Origin: Phyto melanocephala
Lineage: Eukaryota > Arthropoda > Insecta > Diptera > Rhinophoridae
DNA: 64,000 bases
Direction: 5' to 3'
Assembly: GCA_941918925.1 (NCBI GenBank)
Contig: OW799233.1
Location: 129,976,833-130,040,832 of the forward strand
A program made the translations under genes and the position numbers. Every line of letters starts with the position of its first letter. The first letter of the stretch is position 1. The notes under the pieces were generated by a model that was not told the origin of the DNA, did not search any database, and worked only from the letters and a program-made list of their open reading frames with translations. Below, piece after piece: positions 1 to 11,975 of the stretch.

Positions 1-455
1 AATGTCGTTGTTTATAATTGAATTTGCGTCGTTCTCTAATTTATTTTCTTTTTTGCTATGGGAATACCCTTTTAATTGTATTTTGTTTCATTAGTTCCTT
101 TTTCGTGTTAAGTTTTCATGTTTATTAATTGTTTTGTTATTTTCCAAAAAATCAATTGTTCTTATGTCATTACAATAAAATACGTAATTTTTCTTGTATT
201 TTTATAAGAATATAAATGGTTTTGTGCTTCAGGTTTTTTATTACTTTAATAAACTAATAATTTTGTTTATATATGATTTATTTTTGCTTGGTGCCAACAT
301 TTGATTTGTCTTCACTGTTTTGTGACACTTAATTTCATAGCTCTCATTATTTATGGGTAGTTTAGATTAAAGTGAAAACACTTTCGATTTTTGAATGTTA
401 ATGTTTACAAATTGAGACACTATAAACTTTGTTATGTGATAAATAATAATATTGT
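1..455. other. AT-rich non-coding sequence
   Basis: No exon, RNA gene or terminal repeat was recognised here. The 3' exons expected for the minus-strand SLC17-type gene at 1849-2093 would lie in this direction, but nothing transporter-like is visible, so they are probably outside the window. Confidence 0.4.
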
Positions 456-1615
456 ATTTTTATACCCGCCACCAAAGAAATTGGTATATTCATTTTGTCA
501 TTCCGTTTGTAACACATCGAATTACCCATTAAAGACCCCATAAAGTATATATATTCTGAATCAGGGTTTAATTTTATGACGATCTAGCTATATCCGTCCA
601 TCTGTCCGTCTGTTGAAAGCACAATAGAGGTCGCACCGAAAAAGCTAGTTAGCTCAAATTTTGCCAGAATATTTCTTATAGACAAGGCTTGTTTGGTATT
701 GAGAATGGGCTAAATCGGAATATTAGGAAGAAAGTTATAGCTCGTAATGCAAGAGTAGGTCGAAGAAACAACCATGGCCTTCCAACATCGAATAAAATGC
801 AATTGTGTCGAAACGCATTAACGTTAAGCCATGAAATTTCGATCTATACCGCACAGTGTATTTTTCGGTATATTCCAAATTATAACGTAATAAAACTGAC
901 AAGGCTAGATGTATGATTCTAAATTTTTCAAACATTGCTTTTTGGTCAAAGGCTTTGCACTAACGTAAAAAAAATGTCACACGCCAAGTTTTACGCCCAC
1001 CTTCCTTATAACGCTTAATCTCAAATTCATATAATTTCTCTATGAATAAAGATTTGGGAAAAATAAAGGACTCTATACTGAAATATCACGTTGTATTTAT
1101 TAGTAAAAACTTCATTGACACGCCCACTTTTCATGTAATCTACTGCTAAGTAATAAAATCTAAAAGCTCATAAAACCGACAAAATTAGAGGTATAATGAT
1201 GAAATTTCGAACATATAGTTTTCTAGTCAATGTCATTATTACGCCAGAAAATAAAGGTGACTCGCCCACTCCTACCTCCCATATAACGCTTTATACATAA
1301 TTCATATAATTTCTCTATGGACAAAGATTTTTGAAGAATAAAGGACTATATTGAAATATCTAAGTTGAATTTATTTTCAGAAACTTTATTGACACGCCTA
1401 CTTTAACGCCCACTTTCATTGAAAGACTAAATTTACCAAAATATTTAAATAGTACATCGAAGTTACACAAAGAAAGTAAAACATATTTAAATATAAATAG
1501 ATTATTTCATAGCGATTACAGTTAATAAAAAAAATAATAAATTTTGTGCTAAATAGTACACAAAATTGGTGATGGGTATAAAAGATTCGGCACAGGCGAA
1601 TAAAGTGCTCTTAAT
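456..1615 (+). mobile_element. DINE-1-like (Helentron-type) element, subfamily A
   Basis: The 5' end reads TATACCCGCCACCAAAGAAA and is followed by the block 'gaccccataaagtatatata' and a CCGTC/CTGTC-rich stretch, as in Drosophila DINE-1. The 3' end is GGGTATAAAAGATTCGGC followed by a decayed GCCGAAT hairpin arm and an AGTGCTCTTA tail. There is no coding capacity. Internal blocks of the type 'cgcccacttt' and 'aaggactatattgaaatatc' recur in the copies at 17690-18993 and 48853-49424, so this is a real interspersed family. Placement among Helentron-associated elements rests on remembered DINE-1 structure. Confidence 0.65.
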
Positions 1616-1848
1616 TTTTTAAATAAGACAATGAATTAACCACAAGTATTATTATTGTCTTTTTTAAAGTAAAAAGCTAAAAATTAAATATATCCCAAAA
1701 ATTGTTGACACTATCAAAAATATTTTTACCTTTTTAAATCGTCAATTTGGCCCAAAACAAAAAGACTCCAAATGCATCACTGGCTCACGGCACAGTTTTC
1801 TATGCAAATATATGTGAACAAAATGTAAAAAATTAGATTAAAACTTAC

Positions 1849-2093
1849 CTGCCTAACTATACTCGATATGCCCAATGGAGCCAAAAAGCCACTTACTGTG
1901 GCCAAACAATTAGCGATACCTGATATCAGGCCAGCAAATGCTGGTGCCACATTCAACATACTAGGCCAATAGACACCTGAAAATCCCATGTCTGTGGTAA
2001 TACCAATACAAACTGTAAATAGAACCACTGCAATTCGTTGTTGGCAGGTGGAAAGTATTATTCCAAAGGTAAACACTATAGTAGCGCAGTTAC
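1849..2093 (-). CDS. SLC17-type MFS transporter, internal exon (partial gene)
   Basis: This exon encodes about 81 residues of a major facilitator transporter of the SLC17 type (sodium-dependent phosphate/anion transporter, sialin-like). These are multi-pass membrane proteins with 12 predicted helices. The recognisable part reads GFSGVYWPSMLNVAPAFAGL, then ISGIANCLATVSGFLAPLG; Drosophila homologues have a similar tyrosine-tryptophan-proline 'GVYWPS' stretch and an 'AG..SGI.N..AT..GFLAP' helix. On the minus strand the exon follows an ATTTCAG acceptor (2094-2100) and ends at CAG before a GTAAGT donor (1843-1848). It starts with two bases completing a codon and ends in phase 0. It joins in frame to the exon at 2963-3024 across an 869-bp intron. 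The family call is firm; which paralogue, and whether the gene is intact, cannot be told. Confidence 0.82.
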
Positions 2094-2667
2094 CTGAAAT
2101 AAAATTTACATCAAATTTATAAATTCATACATACATATTTTTGCTGCATTTAGAAATAAGCTTAGTGATTTGGTCAACTATTATTTTATTTTTAAACACA
2201 CATATGTATATACATACAAAAATATGTACATTCCCTACAGGAAGCGTGGGGTCGTGTCTGCAAGTCACCACTTTTTTCGACTATTTTGGTGACATTTTGG
2301 AGCTATTGTCAACAAAACGTTTACACTTTTACATTTTGTAATGCAAAACAGAAAAAATGGTAAAAAATTTCAGTAAAATTATTTTAAATGATAAACTGTA
2401 GTTTAGTTTTACTTAAAAAAAAAAATATTTTAATTTAATGAGGTAAAAAGTGCCAAAAGTTAAGATAAGAATTACTAAAATGAACTGGTGAATATCTAGT
2501 TCTACGTCACTAGTGGATTTTAAATGAGCAGCACATGTCTAATGTCTATAGCAAACACCATTATCTGGGGTATAATTTGTCAGTTGTATTGGCGACAGAG
2601 TCAATAGTGAGTAGTACTATTTCACTATAAACATTTCCTGCAGGGTTAATATAGCTTTATCAATGTA

Positions 2668-2924
2668 CATATCGCTTATTTACTAATACAACGTCATAAC
2701 TCAAAAAAAAATTCATTTCGAGATAGTCACAGTTGAAGTCTATTACTCGCTCTCATCATATGGACAAAAAACGGCTTATTCTTCATATCGTGGAATGTAA
2801 AAAAAATATATAAAGATGCAACGTATACACAATATATAGCATGAAATGAAAAACAATTCTGTATGATTAACTCCAAAATTTTAAATTTTGAGTTAGGACG
2901 TTGTGTTAGTAAATGAGTGATATG
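2668..2924. repeat. Short inverted-repeat element (MITE) in the SLC17 intron
   Basis: About 39-bp imperfect terminal inverted repeats (CATATCGCTTATTTACTAAT on the left; its near-complement ATGAGTGATATG at the right edge) enclose 257 bp. Both ends abut TA, consistent with a TA target duplication of a Tc1/mariner-type non-autonomous element. It lies between two SLC17 exons, ending 39 bp from the 62-bp exon. Confidence 0.65.
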
Positions 2925-2962
2925 TAGGTATATAAATATAATTTTTTTTTAATAAAACTTAC

Positions 2963-3024
2963 AAATAACATACACAATACGTCGAAATCGTGTCAGATTT
3001 AAACTTGGTCTCTTTTCTATAATA
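2963..3024 (-). CDS. SLC17-type transporter, 62-bp internal exon
   Basis: On the minus strand a CTTGCAG acceptor (3025-3031) and a GTAAGTTTTATT donor (2951-2962) bound 62 bp. The exon opens with one base of a split codon, encodes twenty residues (starting I-I-E-K-R-P-S-L-N-L and ending V-Y-V-I), and ends with one base that combines with GT of the exon at 1849-2093 to make a Cys codon. The joined reading runs without a stop into N-C-A-T-I-V-F-T-F-G. SLC17 proteins have a similar basic 'R...L..T..RK/RR' loop before the next helix, which supports the join. The upstream exon must end in phase 2 and was not found; the intervening intron may be long and full of repeats. A chance splice-site pair is possible, but phase and protein context both agree. 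Confidence 0.6.
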
Positions 3025-4115
3025 CTGCAAGAAGTAATTGTTACAGCTTTTGATATAAAGGCACAGCCGTATATAGTGCTCTTACTTGTTGTATATATGC
3101 CTGTAGATGTCAAATAATCTTTTTTTTAATTTTGATGATTTTTTGACAAATTCAATGTAAAACCTTTATATTCTGTTTTTGGAAATTTTTAAAATTTTGT
3201 AAACCAACTAAAACTTTATCGTAGACAAAAAATAAAAAAAAATACTTTTGACGGATGCAGACACGTTGTTAAAAAAACTCTACTTGTGAATGCTTTAAAA
3301 AAACAATCAGCTGATCGGATGCGAGCACCTTGCTAATATACCTTGAAACCACATTTATTGGAAAACTTTGTAGCTTTTCATATTAAGCCTTCGTTGTCTG
3401 TAAGAATGACTACTTATTAATGAATTCTACTTTCTCGCTATGTAATGCAAAAAGTTTTTTTGTTTTTTTACTTCAAAAAGTCTGTTTATTATAACGCACT
3501 ATAACCAAAAATTTATTATCGGTCCGAGACACATTCACAGTAGATCGGGAAGCGTAATGTCAAAATTTGTCTTATTCGCATTGATTTAATTTATTTAGGT
3601 AGGAATGCAAAAAGAGAATTTCGTTTTGGTATTTAACAATTAACATAAGTGTACTATTTTGATAACAAAAGTAATAAACTTATTTATATTTGTGGTTTAT
3701 ATACCCTTTACCATGGTGTCCCCTAATAAAATAGATCCATTTTTAATCAGATTTTCAATCTTTTCAATCCCTTGTATAATAAAAATTGCTCGGACAGCAA
3801 ATAGTCACAGTCGTTTACATCAGGGCATATGTTTTCTGTCAAGGCTAACTCATATATCAGGGCTAGAAAATTTGTTTTGATATGTTTAATTAAAATAAAC
3901 AAATTTAAAAAACATTTTGTAAAAAAGTTTAGGGGAATTCATAATCAGCTGTGTCCTTAAGGTCACCTGTATTAATTCGCCATGACAGCAAATATAATCC
4001 TTCTGACATTGAAAACATAACATTAATAATGAGGTAATTTTTCATATAAGCGAAAATTTTAATATTTAATTTTCCTGCTGCCGTTCAGCCGAATTTTTTT
4101 AAAAACCTAGGTGTT
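3025..4115. other. Non-coding; expected 5' exons of the SLC17 gene not seen
   Basis: Searched by eye on the minus strand for earlier transporter exons; none recognised. A weak DINE-like start (TATATACCCTTTACCATGGT, near 3698) is present but its remainder is too diverged to delimit. Confidence 0.35.
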
Positions 4116-4371
4116 ATATCTGTGGCTTGGAGCTAAAACGGCCAATGTCACTTTTTTTGCTCTTTTGAGTTAACGATTGCATTAGATTTGTTTTCTTGCT
4201 CTATTTTATTATGGTAAAACAGCTAAAGTCATACTTAATCCAGAACAGCTTCATAAATAAAATGCTGTCCAATGTCACTATGAAAGCACCTATAAAAGTT
4301 AAAGTTCAATTCAAATTTTCGCAAAAGTAAATATTTTGACATTGGCCCTTTTAGCTCCAAGCTACAGATAT
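4116..4371. repeat. MITE with 35-bp inverted repeats
   Basis: The ends ATATCTGTGGCTTGGAGCTA and, on the opposite strand, ATATCTGTAGCTTGGAGCTA continue for about 35 bp with only a couple of mismatches, ending near TTGGCC.../...CAATGTCA. The 256-bp element is non-coding. A solitary piece of the same end (TATGTGGCTTGGAGCTAAAA) occurs near 46700, so this is an interspersed family. Confidence 0.7.
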
Positions 4372-4539
4372 GAAGTTAACAATTAATTTACTTTATTTGC
4401 TTGCCTAGCAATTTATAAAACACCCTAGAATTTGCTCTAACGCTTAGTTGAATTATTTAGAACACATGCAGTTAGCTGCTTAGCTAACAATAAATTATGT
4501 TAGTTAGTGAGAGATACAATCGTCTTCAACAATTGCTAA

Positions 4540-4693
4540 ATTCACAAGGTGTCCTAAGTGTCGTATTGTCAAAATGTCTGAAAAATTTAAAAAGATTTAA
4601 TTTTAATTTTACAATAAACAGAATAATACTTTTAATTCATTTTGATTTTTTTGAAATATTATGACAATATGACACTTAGAACCTTTTTTGAAT
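4540..4693. repeat. MITE, copy 1 of the GGTGTCCTAAGTGTC family
   Basis: The left end TTCACAAGGTGTCCTAAGTG is mirrored at the right end (GACACTTAGAACCTTTTTTGAA) over roughly 35 bp. A second copy lies at 42351-42520. No coding content; superfamily not assigned. Confidence 0.6.
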
Positions 4694-5990
4694 ACACCAG
4701 AGATGTTTGAGAAATAGGAGTTAAGCCCATATAAGTAATTTATAACATGTGCTATTCTCAGTACATACGTACATACTAATATTTATTATAGAACCAAAAA
4801 CTGAATAAAATACAACTTGTAACCTGCATGTTAAGAGACTCTTTCTTTCAATTGCCAACCTTTAAGACAAGTATCAGTGTTCAAAGCACTTGACCAAGTC
4901 CATTGTAAATGTTACAATTTACAATTTATTTATTTTAAACGAGTATGCAATTTTGTTGTGTTAAAGCAAAAATAAGTAGTAAAACTCAAACCTCAAATTT
5001 TTGCCATTTCTTTTCTCAAATGAAAAGAAATAAAATATAAATGTGTAAGACTATAGAAATGAAGCAAAAAGAAAGTGTTTAATATTTTTTTTTTTCGTTT
5101 GCTGCCAAATAAGCTGACTTTCATAAAATTGTTCAAGCAATAACAACAACAACTACAACATATTTATACGATAAAAGTGAAAATAACATTCTATTTAATT
5201 CTTAACAAGTTGTAATAAATCTTGCAGATTTCTTTTCAATAACACAAAGAGAAATATAAATGTCAAAATTGTTAAGATGTGATTGATTTCTGTTTTTGAA
5301 AATCTTTAAAAATATTTATTTAATAAATAAGTTTTATTTTGGAATTTATAATAGTTAAAATTAAAAATTATTATTAAATTGCTGTATACCTGCATTTAAT
5401 CATCAGGTACTCCTATTAGAACAGCTGATTATTTTTTTCTTTACTTATTTTTAATTTCAGCTGTCAAAGTCTATAGATAAAAAACAAATTTCTCTCCTCT
5501 CTCATTTATTTCAAATGTCAAACTTTGTATATAAAAAATATAAACAAAAAATTTCGCTCCGAACTGCAATTACCTGATGAATAAATGTGCCTTGATTAGT
5601 TTCATGAATATTTTTAAAAACATATTTGACTTTTACAATAGAACAAAATCAGAATAAAAATTATAATATTTTCTATAAAGTTTGACGTACTTCATATTCT
5701 CTTGCACTCAAAATTCATCTGTTTATCTATCTATCAATTTTTCAAGTGCCAAAGAAAACTTTTATCGAAAAAAAACGGCATTGAAAGCCACTTTTAAACC
5801 ACCACTTTTGTAGTGAGTTTTACCTTTGTTCGGTTGTTAAACGATTCCTATTCGTAAGACGCAAATCTTTCAATAAATAAATGAAACATCAAATAATAAA
5901 TACAAGGTAACGCAAAATTAATAACCCTTTCGTAAGATGTACTAGCTTTTTCAAATGGCGATTTACGTCAATCATATTTGACATATGTGA
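4694..5990. other. AT-rich non-coding sequence
   Basis: No gene, inverted-repeat pair or recognisable transposon end was found in this stretch. Confidence 0.35.
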
Positions 5991-5999
5991 AATATTTAG

Positions 6000-6270
6000 A
6001 CAGCTGCATAATACAATCAGACAAACAATAGAGTGCTATACTCCGCAACAGCGTGCAATAATTGTGTGGATTTTTTTTAACGGTGGTGTTAGCTCAGCGT
6101 GAACATCGCCCGATCAAACCATCCTAGACTTCTTTCATTGGGTCTACTTGAAGTCCCGGGTTTATGCCAACAAGCCCCAGACAATCACAGCCCTTAAGGA
6201 GAATATTCGACAGAAATGCGAACAGTTATCACCAGAAATATAAAGGAAAGTTATGCAAAACGTATTTTGT
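6000..6270 (+). pseudogene. Deleted mariner-like transposase relic
   Basis: Two transposase fragments are fused. Around 6035-6090 is a piece like the N-terminal helix-turn-helix start (YTPQQRAIIVWIFFN). From 6130 the C-terminal end reads YLKSRVYANKPQTITALKEN, then a Gln/Glu-Pro-Glu stretch ending in a stop. These match the N- and C-termini of the better-preserved transposases at 24938-26017 and 46869-47571. The catalytic core is missing. Terminal repeats were not resolved. Confidence 0.65.
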
Positions 6271-7581
6271 CTTTAGTCCATTACTTCTAATCATTTGTGT
6301 AGTAAATAATTATATCTGACAACAAATTCGACGTTTAGAGTGCTACAAAAGTTATCGGTAATCAGCATAATAAAACATACTGACTAAAATATCAATAGAT
6401 AAAGTAAATGCACACAAACATGATGATATAAATACTACTAAAAACACCGATTGACAGACGACAATCATGTGAATCGAAAATAAGCCAAGATTTTATGAAT
6501 GACTTTTTACACGGAAAAACAACAACTAAGTGTTTGTATGTATAACTACGAGGCTATTCAATACTCGTTGTGTTTAAAACTGTGTAGACAGAGATTCAAG
6601 TCAGTTGTCCGTCAGTCTTTTCATACACGTTTTTTTATTTATTTATTTATCTATCTTTTTTTGCATATTTTTTTTCTTACACTTCTAAGTAAAAAAATAA
6701 AAAAAACTAACGTGAGATATCATTGAACTTGAAATATTAATTTTTATTGTTGTTATTCGCATCTTGTTTTGTTTTCTGTACGAGATACAAAATTCACGGA
6801 CGCTTAAGTACTTTCTTGTGAGTACAAGTAAGTACCATTTGGGTTTATTAATTGTTCGACTAATATTCAAATAAATTAAGTAATTTGTGCAAAATAAAAA
6901 AAATTAGTGTGACTTTGAAAATTTGCGGTTAGAAAAATCAATTTCCCATAACTTATTAAACATATTGATTCATTTTTTTTTAATTACAATATTTAAATTC
7001 AAAATTCATTATTTTACCGTATTTTATTGCTTTATTATATTGATTACATTACGGTTTTTAGTAACATTTTATAAATATTTAACAAACAATTAATGTTAAT
7101 TTGTACTTGCAATATTAGAAATATATTTGTTAAATAATTACAAAATAAAAATTTTAATTTGCAATTCACTTTGAAATTGAAATTGTAATTTGCAAATTAC
7201 TTTGTATTGTAAAAATTAATGCTCAAATGTTTTTATTATTTTTACTACAAAGAAATTGTTAATTCATTATACGTAACATTTTTTATGTGAATATCATTAA
7301 ATTAACTTAAAAGTTTTAATGGAAACGAAATGCGCGAATTTTTAAGTCTACCATTTTGATTCATCATTTACTGCTATTTTTTTCAGTTTGACGAAAATGT
7401 ACTTGATTTAAAAAGTTTTTTTATTTTATAATTGTAAGTTCAAATATATTCAAACTTTTTATATAAATTTTATTGTAAATCTTTTAATTTTCATTGAATG
7501 TTTATGTACGGGTTGGCGAATAATTGTCCCATAAAGTTAAACTAGTGCGAAATTTGGATTAAATATACAGAATTTACACAA
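6271..7581. other. Very AT-rich non-coding sequence
   Basis: Long A/T runs; no exon or terminal repeat recognised. Confidence 0.35.
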
Positions 7582-7736
7582 TAGCGTAATTCACAATCTT
7601 GTGCAAACGGTCTTGCGTCAGTGCATTTGGAGTAGAGTATATTTTTACTTTACACTAACAGAGTATACACAAATAGAAAATATTTGCAATGGTGCAAATT
7701 TGCAATGGCAAATACACAAGATTGTGAATTACGCTA
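7582..7736. repeat. 155-bp MITE with perfect 22-bp inverted repeats
   Basis: The left end (7582-7603, starting TAGCGTAATTCACAATCTTG) and the right end (7715-7736, ending CAAGATTGTGAATTACGCTA) are exact inverted copies over 22 bp. The interior is non-coding and has GCAAAT/ATTTGC motifs. Perfect ends suggest a fairly recent insertion. The target duplication is unclear (possibly a short A/T-rich site). Confidence 0.75.
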
Positions 7737-7832
7737 ATACATTTCTTTCACAGCACAAATTTTAATAATAAAAAATAATAATTACAAGCGTTATTCGTAT
7801 GTTGTCTATTCGTGGCGAAATGGAAAACCATA

Positions 7833-8372
7833 CACAGAAAAAAATAAATATGAATTTCAATTACGAAGTTATTAATATTAACTACAATTTTATTTGATTA
7901 TGGTCCAATCCTAAAAATGATGCAATTAATTAAATGAAAATTAATATTTTCAATTGAAAATATATTGCGAAAAATATCAATTACAAACCAACAGAATATA
8001 TCGGACTGCGAGGATTAATAACTTCAGTCCCATCTGCAATAAAGTTCAAACTCTCTTTGATATTTATTATAAACAAAGTCTGCGTTTAGCTGTGCAAATA
8101 CATACTTACTAGAATTAAAATTTGCTGATTGACCACTTCTTTAAATATAACCTTCCTTTTCTACACGATTAATCAAAATTTTTTGAAACCTTTCCTTTAA
8201 AATGAATACATTTTTTCAAATTTATTTTCAACCTTCTTTTTTCAACTGATAGAAATCTATAAAATTTAAAAAGAAATTAATATAAATTAAAAAAATTATT
8301 TAAATTAATTAAAAATTTAAAAATTAATCAATTAGTCAATTAACTTGATTTTAAGCAATATTTTTTTCTGTG
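7833..8372. repeat. 540-bp MITE with CACAGAAAAAAATA ends and TA duplication
   Basis: The left end CACAGAAAAAAATA is exactly mirrored at the right end (TATTTTTTTCTGTG), and both are flanked by TA (7831-7832, 8373-8374). The interior is A/T-rich with no reading frame. A shorter element with a similar CACAGAGAAAA left end and TA flanks sits at 41205-41443. Confidence 0.7.
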
Positions 8373-8410
8373 TACTGATAATTTTTGGCATTGCCACATG
8401 TTACGAATCT

Positions 8411-8983
8411 TTTTATACCTTCACACAAAAGTGAAAAAGGGTATATATACTTAGGTTTGTCATTCCGTGTGAAATTTTTACAATTTTCATTTCCGACCCC
8501 ATAAAGTATATATTTTCTGAAAGCTTATGAATAGGACGACCGATTAAGCATTGTCAGTCTGTCTGTGTGTATGTTGAAATCAACTTTTTAAGCCCCGCGA
8601 CATAGCCTGGACTCGCGTGAGGTACTTAAATATCAGAAATATTCGGGAGGAGATCGGTATTGAAAATCAGTACATAAATAACTGCGATATGAGGAAAAAA
8701 CCACGACCACCTCGTTTTTTTCAAAACAACAACATACATACATACAAACGTGGTATACTGGTCAGAGTAAACAAGGCATCGAATACCATCTGAGCCAAAA
8801 AAATTTTTATTTTTATTTTTTTTTTTTTTTTTTTGAAACAGACCTACGTAAACTCAATTTATAATTTTACAATGGAATGTTTTTATATATGTATGCTTTT
8901 GATATGTATGTAAGTATTTCATATGAGACCAACGTTGTGAAGGGTATATAAGATTCGGAACGGCCGAGTACTTTTACTTGTTT
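8411..8983 (+). mobile_element. DINE-1-like element, subfamily B
   Basis: The 5' end is TTTTATACCTTCACACAAAA..GTGAAAAAGGGTATATA, followed by 'tttgtcattccgtgtgaaat', 'gaccccataaagtatata', a CTGTCTGTGTG stretch and TTGAAATCAACTTTTTAAGC. The 3' end is GGGTATATAAGATTCGG with a CGGCCGAGT arm and an ACTTTTACTTG tail. It is a shorter version of the copy at 60893-61688, with a poly-T tract at 8817-8835 in the same internal place. Confidence 0.75.
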
Positions 8984-9413
8984 ATACTGAAAAAAGTCAC
9001 ACTGCAAAACCAGATAGCGAAAAGGTCACCCTTTCGAATAAGAGATATTATTACAAACTTTTGAAAGCAAAACACTAATAGAATTTTTTAATAGATGCAC
9101 CTAATTTATAAAAATAATAGACAATAAAAATATTGTTAAAAAACTTTTTTTATTTATAAAAAATTTTTAATATTTTATCATTGTTAAATTTCTGATTTTT
9201 TTATGTCATAAAATTTTCCAATAAATTTCACCTTTAATCTTAAGAAATCTGCTTATTTAAACCTGCTTATTGAAACTTTGTGATGATGGGTTGACAACTA
9301 GTGCTGTCAACCAGGTCTAAACTGTTTAAAATGTTTTAAGACTTCAGTGGATTAATGACTAATCTCAAAATCGTAACAGCAACTTTTATACCTTATATGT
9401 ATATTAAAAGGTA

Positions 9414-10475
9414 GGGTATAATTTGGTCAAGCTTGGACGCTTAAAAATTTTTTAATTTAAAATTATTGCATGCTTAGAAAGAAATTGAAATAAAATTTTG
9501 TATTTATTTCATTGCATTTTCTACATTATTTTAATCACTAGATTAATTGTAAATGTATATGTAGAAGGCTTATAAGGAATTATATTTTCATTACCAGTTT
9601 ATTGAGAAATAAAAATGTGAAAATACTTTTTGATTCAATTATACCGATACAAGATAGAATACATATATTATTTTAATTATTTATTACTAATTAATTATGA
9701 AATTTTATTTATAACAATTTCACTAGAATCCAGTTAATACTATAATTGCGTTTTAAAGCAAGTGTAATTAATGATGATGAAATATTAACATCAATAACAA
9801 TAATATGGGCGGCTTAATAAAATATTAATACACAAGAATAAGTGTGAAAATAATAAAAAACGAAATATACAAATAATAATATTTTGTTTTTAAATTTTAA
9901 GCCTTAATAAAACAAAAATCTGATAATATCTAATGAGCACTATTAAAAACATATTAAAAAAAAGACAGGCCATTTAATGTCTATGTATATGATGACAACA
10001 TCTCAAACATTTTTCATAAGTTTTTGCTTTATAGAAAAAAGTATAAAATATTTCATCTATTATTTAGTTATTGTCTTAATTTTGAACAAAATCAAGTCAC
10101 TAAAAAAACAGAGAAACGCAATAGAAAAATATTATTCATTTCCCCAAGAATTTTAATTATAATTACCAACTTCAATAAACAATGATGTTGTAAAATTAAA
10201 AAATGTGTAATTTAGAAATGAATTAACAAATTGTAGAAAAAAAAATTAGGAAATTTTAATACACAAGTAATGTTTTATTGTTGGCGAAAAAAAAGATAAT
10301 AAAATATAAATATGTAAATAATTTTAACAATTACCTGCTATAATTTGCAATGATATTTAAATTATTTTCATGGGTTTATTTCTATTTTCAATACAATAGA
10401 AAACATTCGTGTAAACAAAAAGACAATAGTAAAACAATTAAGAAAGTTATAGTCTAGCTTGACCATATTATACCC
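9414..10475. mobile_element. 1.06-kb non-autonomous element with GGGTATAATNTGGTCAAGCT ends
   Basis: The left end GGGTATAATTTGGTCAAGCT and the inverted right end GGGTATAATATGGTCAAGCT match at 19 of 20 bases and both abut TA. The interior is AT-rich without a reading frame of note. TA duplication suggests the Tc1/mariner group, but the ends are not ones I recognise. Confidence 0.6.
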
Positions 10476-10880
10476 TATAGACACCACAATATGTCTGTAA
10501 CAAAAAGGAGAAACTGCTTATGTCTGTTTTTATAGTTTTTCAGGCAAGTTATTTTCAATTCTTAAGTTGTTTTTAAAAATTGCTTTTTTTTAAATAAAGA
10601 TCATTTTATGAATTCTGCACTGTACATATTGAAGAAAATATTCATTTTCATATATTTTACAAAGTAATAAGTCAAAAAAAGTTATTATAGCAAATGAAAA
10701 TAGTCGAAAATAGTTTAAAATTTACCCGAGGGTTGCTTTGAATTCCGTAATTGCAATGATGAGATTATTTCAATTCTAGTTTATGTCGACTTAAGCAGTT
10801 TATCCTTTTTGGCACAGATATGTATATATCTATATTTTAATATGTAGGTCCACTTCTTGTTACACAGTTTACGAAAAATT

Positions 10881-11275
10881 ATGTATAACAATACAATTTC
10901 ATTTCATACATTTTAAAAGTGATGTACTGGATTCATACAGGGTTGGAAAATGGAAATTTTTTGTAGAATCAAAAAATTGTTTTTGTAGTATTTTTTTTGC
11001 TCTAAAATAATATACAATTTATATACATATTTTTAACTAAAATATTTTTCTTTATCTTTGCTTAAAGTTTTTTATTACAAATAGTTTTAAATAAGTAAGA
11101 TTTAAATCAACTTTCGCATTCCCGATTTTTATTTATCTGTCGTTTAATATCAATTGACGTTTAACAATACAACGATACAACTGGTATAACATAAATTGTG
11201 ATCACAAGTAAATAAACCAAAACTGTATTTAGATAGGCGATACAGAATACAATTTGGGGTTGTGAATTTAACAAT
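10881..11275 (+). repeat. Dispersed repeat, copy 1 (pairs with 12891-13259)
   Basis: This segment aligns by eye with 12891-13259: shared blocks in the same order are GTATAACAATACAA, an ACTTTC-CATTCC-GAT block, GATACAAC, ATTGTG-TCACAAGTAAATAA and AATTGGGGTTG-like sequence. The copies are well diverged. No terminal inverted repeats or coding sequence were found. Confidence 0.5.
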
Positions 11276-11975
11276 AGTAGTGCATGTTGATGAATTTTAT
11301 TTTTTTCGTTAACAATTTAGTTAAACTCCCGTTTATAAGATGTTTTGTTTTTTGTAAATTTGGTGTTCATAATTTATTGCATTTAGTTTTAAATTGAAGA
11401 ATGTTTTTTTCTGATGCAGTGATTTTTAGGAATTGTAAAAATCTATAACTCAATTCACAACCCCCGATGCAATGTGCTATTTGTTTTATGTTAATTTAAT
11501 AAAATTTGATAAATAAAAAGGATAAAGAAATGTCAGTTAATTCTAATTGATATTTGGTCAAATCTTAAAATGTGGTTGTGTAGGTGAGCGAGTTGCCCAG
11601 CAAACAAGAGGACAAGAATTTTAAAATTGATTATGAATTTTATTTCCTAAGGTAATATTTAGAGTATTTGGTTCTTTGTAGTTTTAATGAAAGACAATCA
11701 AATCGTTATTGAAGACCTCTCCTAAATGATCTAATCGGTTTGAAAGGCAAAGGGCTTGCACCAGCAATGTTTCAATTGCGTTAAAATGTTTTTGCTTATT
11801 TATTATTTTTTTTTTTGTGAAAAAAATCTGGTTTTTTTAAGAAACAATTTTTTAATATCTATAAAAATAACTTAAAGTGCCTAAAAAACCCTAAATTAAT
11901 TTTCCCCGGCTAAACAAGATAGAAAAAAGCTAAATTTAGCCTAAAACGGGCTTAATTGACAACTCTACTTTGTTA

